NCBI GenBank assembly: GCA_964512305.1
Contig: CAZEIW010000026.1
Coordinates: forward strand, 1-64,000
DNA length: 64,000 bases
Direction of reading: 5' to 3'
Origin: CAZEIW01 sp964512305
Lineage (GTDB): Bacteria; Pseudomonadota; Gammaproteobacteria; Burkholderiales; Burkholderiaceae_F
The notes beneath the pieces were generated by a model. It was not told where the DNA came from. It did not search any database and saw only the letters and a list, made by a program, of their open reading frames with translations. Of this stretch, positions 59,553 to 64,000 are shown piece after piece (positions within the stretch are counted from its first letter, which is position 1; each line of letters opens with the position of its first letter). The position numbers and the translations under genes were made by a program.

Positions 59553-60202
59553 ACGAGACGCACGATCGCGCCGGCGGCGACGCCGGGGCCGGCAACATCT
59601 TCCTCGTGGTCGCGCCGTCGGGGGCGGGCAAGTCGACGCTGGTCAATGCGCTGCTTGCGCGCGACCCCGCCATCGTGCTCTCGGTGTCCTACACGACCCG
59701 GCCGCCGCGGCCGGGAGAGGTCGACGGCCGCGAGTACCACTTCATCGCGGCGGAGGACTTCAGGCTGCGCCGCTCGCGCGGCGAGTTCCTCGAAAGCGCC
59801 GAGGTCCACGGCAATCACTACGGCACCTCGCGCACCTGGATCGAGGAGAAGATCCGGTCGGCGACCGACGTGCTGCTCGAGATCGACTGGCAGGGCGCGC
59901 GCCAGGTCAAGGCGCACTTCCCGCAGGCCGTCGGGATCTTCGTCCTGCCGCCTTCGATCGAGTCGCTCGATGCGCGCCTGCACAAGCGCGGCCAGGACGC
60001 GCCGGCGGTGATCAAGCGCAGGCTGCTCGCGGCCGGCTCCGAGATCGCGCACGCGCCCGAGTTCGACTACGTGATCATCAACGAGGATTTCGACCTCGCG
60101 CTCTCGCAGCTGGCGGCTGTGGTCACGGCTGCACGGCTGCGCTACGGCTCGCAGGCCGTCCGGCACCACGAGCTTTTCGCGCAGCTCGGGATCCCGATCT
60201 GA
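59549..60202 (+). CDS. gmk: guanylate kinase
   Basis: The 217-residue enzyme phosphorylates GMP to GDP. Walker A APSGAGKST, the GMP-binding SVSYTTRPPRPGEVDGREYHF and the LLEIDWQGARQVK segment are all present. It overlaps yicC by four bases (ATGA). The gene precedes rpoZ and spoT, the conserved gmk-rpoZ-spoT order that links guanine nucleotides with the stringent response. Confidence 0.98.
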   Translation: MNETHDRAGGDAGAGNIFLVVAPSGAGKSTLVNALLARDPAIVLSVSYTTRPPRPGEVDGREYHFIAAEDFRLRRSRGEFLESAEVHGNHYGTSRTWIEEKIRSATDVLLEIDWQGARQVKAHFPQAVGIFVLPPSIESLDARLHKRGQDAPAVIKRRLLAAGSEIAHAPEFDYVIINEDFDLALSQLAAVVTAARLRYGSQAVRHHELFAQLGIPI

Positions 60203-60240
60203 GCGGGCCGCGCGCCGCGGCGCGCCCGCGGCCGCTCTGG

Positions 60241-60246
60241 TAGAAT
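60241..60246 (+). promoter_or_regulatory. -10 element upstream of rpoZ
   Basis: TAGAAT lies in the 191-base gap between gmk and rpoZ, following a GC-rich stretch with several overlapping palindromes. A matching -35 is not evident, so the promoter call is tentative. Confidence 0.4.
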
Positions 60247-60393
60247 GCCAAAGGTTTGATTTCGAACGTTTATCTCGAACCCTCGCGTTCGCACGCCCGC
60301 CTCGGCGTCGGTCGCGCTTCCCGACTCGCCCGGACGCCGTGTCCGGCCGGCTTTCCGGTTCCTCCTGACTCGCATCGCGGACTCGATCGACCC

Positions 60394-60597
60394 ATGGCTC
60401 GCATCACGGTTGAAGATTGCCTCAAGCACATCCCGAACCGCTTTCAGCTCGTGCTGGCGGCGGCCTACCGCGCGCGCCAGCTGTCGCAGGGGCATGCCCC
60501 GAAGATCGACACCAAGGACAAGCCTGCAGTCGCGGCGTTGCGCGAGATCGCCGCAGCAAAGGTCGGGATCGAGATGTTGCGCAAAGTTCCCACCTGA
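60394..60597 (+). CDS. rpoZ: RNA polymerase omega subunit
   Basis: The 67-residue omega subunit assists assembly of RNA polymerase and forms part of a ppGpp-binding site. MARITVEDCLKHIPNRFQLV and AAYRARQLSQG are diagnostic, including the MAR start that binds ppGpp in E. coli. It stands between gmk and spoT in conserved order. A stretch of dyad symmetry (GCGCTAGCGTAGCGC) follows before spoT. Confidence 0.97.
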   Translation: MARITVEDCLKHIPNRFQLVLAAAYRARQLSQGHAPKIDTKDKPAVAALREIAAAKVGIEMLRKVPT

Positions 60598-60644
60598 TCG
60601 GGTTGCCCGGTCGCGGTGGGAGCGCTAGCGTAGCGCCTACCGCC

Positions 60645-62981
60645 ATGTCCGCGACCACCCCCACGACGCCCGCGCTTCCCGCGCCCGACGCCAAGCCGAT
60701 CGAGCGGCCGACCGGCTTCGCCCGCCGTGCGGCACAGGCGCTGCGCAAGGCCGGAAAGGCGGTCTGGCGCTCGGAGAGCGTCGAGACGCCGCCCGAGCGC
60801 AAGGTCATCAGCTTCGGCGACCTGACCGACCGCCTCAAGAGCTATCTCTCCTCGGCCGACATCCAGCGCGTCAAGGAGGCGTTCCGCTTCTCGGACGCCG
60901 CCCATCTCGGGCAGTTCCGCAAGAGCGGCGAACCCTACATCACGCACCCGATCGCGGTGGCGGAGCTGCTGGCGGGGTGGCGCCTCGACGCCGCGGCGAT
61001 CCAGGCCGCGCTGCTGCACGACGTGATGGAGGACTCGGGCATCGTCAAGCAGGAGCTGGCCGAGCGCTTCGGGCCGGTGGTAGCCGAGCTGGTCGACGGC
61101 GTGTCCAAGCTGGACCGGCTGAGCTTCGCGTCCAACGCGCAGGCGCAGGCCGAGAGCTTCCGCAAGATGCTGCTGGCGATGGCGCGCGACGTGCGCGTGA
61201 TCCTGATCAAGCTCGCCGACCGGCTGCACAACGTGCGCACGCTCGACGCGGTCGACCTCGAGCGGCAGAAGCGCATCGCCCGCGAGACGCTCGACATCTA
61301 CGCGCCGATCGCGCACCGGCTGGGCCTCAACGAGATCTTCCGCGAGCTGCAGGAGGCCTGCTTCGCCCGCCTGTACCCGATGCGCCACGGCGTGCTCAAA
61401 AAGGCGGTGCTCACCGCCCGCGGCAACCGGCGCGAGGTGCTGAAGAAGATCCAGGACGCGCTGCAGCGCGCGCTGGCGTCGGGCAAGGTCAAGGCCGAGG
61501 TCTACGGGCGCGAGAAGACGATCTACGGCATCTACCGCAAGATGGTCGAGAAGCACCTGACCTTCTCGCAGGTGCTCGACATCTACGGCTTCCGGATCGT
61601 CGTGCACACGATCCCCGACTGCTATCTCGCGCTCGGCGTGCTGCACGGGCTCTACAAGCCGGTTCCGGGCAAGTTCAAGGACTACATCGCGATCCCGAAG
61701 GTCAACGGCTACCAGTCGTTGCACACCACCCTGATCGGCCCGTTCGGCACGCCGGTCGAATTCCAGATCCGGACGACCGAGATGAACCGGGTCGCGGAAT
61801 CGGGCGTGGCCGCGCACTGGCTGTACAAGGAGGACGACGCCAGCCTGTCGGAGCTGCAATCGCGCACGCACCAGTGGCTGCAGTCGCTGATCGAGATCCA
61901 GCAGCAGACCGGCGACTCGACCGAGTTCCTGGAGAACATCAAGGTCGATCTTTTCCCGGACAAGGTCTACGTCTTCACGCCCAAGGGCAAGATCGCGTCG
62001 CTGCCGCGCGGCGCGACCCCGGTCGACTTCGCCTACAGCATCCACACCGACGTCGGCAACAAGTGCGTCGCGGCGCGCATTAACGGCGAGATCCAGCCGC
62101 TGCGCACCGAGCTGCGCAACGGCGACGTGGTCGAGATCGTCACCGGCCCGGTGGCGCGCCCGAACCCGGCCTGGCTCGGCTACGTGCGCACCGGGCGCGC
62201 GCGCGCCGAGATCCGCCATTTCCTGCGGACCATGAAGCGCCAGGAGTCGATCGAGCTGGGCGAGCGGCTGCTCGCGCAGTCGGCGGCGCAGTTCTCGCTG
62301 GTGCTGGCGGACGTGTCGCCCGAGCACTGGGATACGCTGGTGCGCGAGGCGCACGCGCGCGACCGCGACGAGCTGATGGCGGATCTCGGACTGGGCCGGC
62401 GGCTGCCGGCGGTGCTGGCGCGCCAGCTGCTGCTGATCTCGTCCAAGGGTGCACCGGCGGCGGCCGAGGCCGAGGCGCGCGCGAGCGGGCCGCCCGCGAC
62501 GGCGGCGCCGGTGCTGATCCGCGGCACCGAGGGCATGGCGCTGCAGACGGCCAACTGCTGCAGCCCGATCCCCGGCGACGCGATCGTCGGCCAGCTGCGG
62601 CGCGACCTGGGCCTTGTCGTGCACCAGTCGGACTGCGTGCACGCGCAGCGCGCCCGCAACGCCGATCCCGAGCGCTGGCTCGACCTGCAATGGGCCGACG
62701 ACCCGGCCGGCCTTTACGGCGTCAACATCGACGTGCGCGTGACCAACGAGCGCGGCGTGCTCGGCCACGTCGCGGTCGCGATCGCGGAGGCCGATTCGAA
62801 CATCCAGAACGTGCACCTCGAGGACGAGGACGCGGCCGACGTCGTGATCCATTTCAAGATCCAGGTGCGCGACCGGCGCCACCTGGCGCGCGTCGTTCGG
62901 ACGCTGCGCCGCATCCACCAGGTCACGCGCGTGACGCGCGCGCGCAGCGGCGGCCGGACTCAGCCGGCCGAGGAGTCGTAG
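60645..62981 (+). CDS. spoT: bifunctional (p)ppGpp synthetase/hydrolase SpoT
   Basis: The 778-residue enzyme makes and degrades the alarmone (p)ppGpp. The HD hydrolase domain (about 85-235) keeps its metal ligands (H101 in YITHPIAV, HD at 125-126). The synthetase domain follows with YGREKTIYGIYRKM and IPKVNGYQSLHTTL. A TGS domain (VYVFTPKGKIASLPRGATPVDFAYSIHTDVG), a Cys-containing zinc-finger-like segment (NCCSPIPGD) and a C-terminal ACT domain complete the protein. I chose ATG 60645. Its 3' end overlaps convergent greB by 22 bases. Confidence 0.97.
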   Translation: MSATTPTTPALPAPDAKPIERPTGFARRAAQALRKAGKAVWRSESVETPPERKVISFGDLTDRLKSYLSSADIQRVKEAFRFSDAAHLGQFRKSGEPYITHPIAVAELLAGWRLDAAAIQAALLHDVMEDSGIVKQELAERFGPVVAELVDGVSKLDRLSFASNAQAQAESFRKMLLAMARDVRVILIKLADRLHNVRTLDAVDLERQKRIARETLDIYAPIAHRLGLNEIFRELQEACFARLYPMRHGVLKKAVLTARGNRREVLKKIQDALQRALASGKVKAEVYGREKTIYGIYRKMVEKHLTFSQVLDIYGFRIVVHTIPDCYLALGVLHGLYKPVPGKFKDYIAIPKVNGYQSLHTTLIGPFGTPVEFQIRTTEMNRVAESGVAAHWLYKEDDASLSELQSRTHQWLQSLIEIQQQTGDSTEFLENIKVDLFPDKVYVFTPKGKIASLPRGATPVDFAYSIHTDVGNKCVAARINGEIQPLRTELRNGDVVEIVTGPVARPNPAWLGYVRTGRARAEIRHFLRTMKRQESIELGERLLAQSAAQFSLVLADVSPEHWDTLVREAHARDRDELMADLGLGRRLPAVLARQLLLISSKGAPAAAEAEARASGPPATAAPVLIRGTEGMALQTANCCSPIPGDAIVGQLRRDLGLVVHQSDCVHAQRARNADPERWLDLQWADDPAGLYGVNIDVRVTNERGVLGHVAVAIAEADSNIQNVHLEDEDAADVVIHFKIQVRDRRHLARVVRTLRRIHQVTRVTRARSGGRTQPAEES

Positions 62982-63523
62982 CGCACGTCGACGATCTCGA
63001 TCGCCTCGACGCCGTGCGGCGTGTGGACCTGCACCGTATCGCCCGCGCGCGCCTTCAGCAGCGCGCGCGCGATCGGCGAGATCCAGCTGACGTGCCGGTG
63101 CGCGGGATCGACCTCGTCGATGCCGACGATGGTCACCGTCTGGCGCTCGCCGCCGGCCGTCTCGTAGTCGACCGTCGCGCCGAAGAAGATCTGGTCGGTC
63201 TCGCCGCGCGCCGCCGGATCGACGACCTCGGCGACGTCGAGGCGCCTGGTCAGGAAGCGGATCCGGCGGTCGATCTCGCGCAGGCGCTTCTTGCCGTAGA
63301 TATAGTCGCCGTTTTCCGAGCGGTCGCCGTTGGACGCCGCCCAGGAGACCGTGTTGACGACTTCGGGACGCTCGACGTTGAGCAGGTTGACGAGCTCGTC
63401 CTTCAGGCGCTTGTAGCCCGACGGCGTCATGTAGTTCCTGGTGCCAACCGGGATCGGCGGGGCCTCGGGGACGTCGTCCTCGTCCGGCGCGTCCTCGAAT
63501 TCCTTCACGAACGCTCTGCTCAT
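62960..63523 (-). CDS. greB: transcript cleavage factor GreB
   Basis: The 187-residue factor rescues backtracked RNA polymerase. The N-terminal coiled coil (about 30-105; GYKRLKDELVNLLNVERPEV) has the acidic tip DRSENGDYIYGKKR that carries the catalytic Asp/Glu pair, and the C-terminal FKBP-like domain follows (VTIVGIDEVDPAHRHVSWISP). An acidic N-terminal extension (about 8-20) is unusual. It is convergent with spoT, overlapping by 22 bases at the 3' ends. Confidence 0.96.
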   Translation of the reverse strand: MSRAFVKEFEDAPDEDDVPEAPPIPVGTRNYMTPSGYKRLKDELVNLLNVERPEVVNTVSWAASNGDRSENGDYIYGKKRLREIDRRIRFLTRRLDVAEVVDPAARGETDQIFFGATVDYETAGGERQTVTIVGIDEVDPAHRHVSWISPIARALLKARAGDTVQVHTPHGVEAIEIVDVRYDSSAG

Positions 63524-63722
63524 CTTGCGGCCTGCCGTTGCGGATTGCCGGTAGCCGCCAATGATACCCGCGCGGCTAACGCGCTTCATTCGCATTGCGG
63601 GCCATGATTGAATGCCGAGGCCCCGCCGGGCGCTCCGCGGCGGCGGGGGCCGCGAGGATTGATCGCGGTCAGCGCGGGCGTCGCGCTCCGGCATAGGCTG
63701 CTTCCCGAACGGAGGGTTCGAA

Positions 63723-64000
63723 ATGGGTCGTACCGCGATCGTCACGGGCGGGACGCGAGGGCTCGGGCGGGCCATCGCGATGGCGCTGAAACAGGACGGC
63801 CATCGCGTCGCGGCCGTCTACCACGGCAACGACGAGGCCGCCGCCCGGTTCTCCGAGGAAAGCGCGCTCCCGACCTACAAGTGGGACGTATCGGACTTCG
63901 ATGGGTGCCGCGACGGAATCGCGCGAGTCGAAGGCGAACTCGGTCCGGTCGAGATCCTGGTCAACAACGCCGGGATCATCCGTGACGCCACGCTGCACAA
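63723..64000 (+). CDS. phaB: acetoacetyl-CoA reductase (3' end cut by window edge)
   Basis: The N-terminal 92 residues visible are those of a short-chain dehydrogenase of the PhaB type, which reduces acetoacetyl-CoA to (R)-3-hydroxybutyryl-CoA with NADPH for PHA synthesis. VTGGTRGLGRAIAMAL is the dinucleotide-binding loop and LVNNAGIIRDATLHK is the NNAG motif with PhaB-like continuation. GGAGG with good spacing precedes the ATG. The catalytic Ser-Tyr-Lys part lies beyond the window. FabG is the main alternative, but the IIRDATLHK ending favours PhaB. Confidence 0.85.
   Translation, partial: MGRTAIVTGGTRGLGRAIAMALKQDGHRVAAVYHGNDEAAARFSEESALPTYKWDVSDFDGCRDGIARVEGELGPVEILVNNAGIIRDATLH

Overview
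The window is about 64 kb of high-GC chromosome from a Gram-negative bacterium, most likely a betaproteobacterium of the order Burkholderiales. The grounds are the gene sets and their order: glnA-ntrB-ntrC beside hemW-rdgB-rph-phosphatase-kinase; yicC-gmk-rpoZ-spoT-greB; aceE-aceF-lpd in which both E2 and E3 carry a lipoyl domain; and polyhydroxyalkanoate genes (a phasin at the left, the start of an acetoacetyl-CoA reductase at the right edge). Nearly all genes share one strongly GC3-biased codon usage, which also produces many long antisense reading frames that are not genes. A DUF2785 gene at 25.5-26.4 kb is visibly more AT-rich.

Layout. 0-2.4 kb: a thioesterase cut by the window edge, a deacetylase-family hydrolase, a phasin, and a candidate structured small RNA ending in a very strong terminator. 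2.4-7 kb: glgX and a membrane PAS-GGDEF protein with a decayed EAL domain. 7.2-10.3 kb: a four-gene operon tlpA-like/DUF4266/DUF3570/apbE, the best candidate here for a poorly described envelope redox system. 10.6-15.2 kb: a MoaB/CinA-like protein, a FecR/DUF6600-type secreted protein, a Ser/Ala-rich protein with Asp-rich motifs, and an NnrU-type membrane protein. 15.2-20.8 kb: hrpA, truncated by an in-frame stop close to its 3' end, divergent from argA-yggX. 20.8-24.4 kb: a PnuC-type transporter and an NadR-type kinase, then a TPP riboswitch controlling a TonB-dependent receptor, which together suggest thiamine salvage. 24.5-31.6 kb: accessory genes, with rpiA among them. 31.6-37.6 kb: the pyruvate dehydrogenase operon, preceded by an AT-rich island with two related dyads. 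37.8-45.9 kb: prlC, pstSCAB behind a probable Pho box, a DUF4124-glutaredoxin protein, xth and a racemase. 46-53.8 kb: an alpha/beta hydrolase, a cobalt-type nitrile hydratase operon, ntrC, ntrB, a DUF4124 protein and glnA with a sigma-54 promoter and two NtrC boxes. 53.8-63.5 kb: hemW, a REPIN-like palindrome pair, rdgB, rph, a PP2C phosphatase and Ser/Thr kinase pair, then yicC-gmk-rpoZ-spoT and convergent greB. The window ends inside phaB.

The loci connect around nutrient economy. There is carbon storage (PHA and glycogen), nitrogen sensing and assimilation (NtrBC, GlnA, with a nitrile-degrading operon immediately after ntrC), phosphate uptake (Pst), the stringent response (SpoT with omega and GreB) and vitamin salvage. 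All calls were made by reading the sequence and translations; no database search was run.
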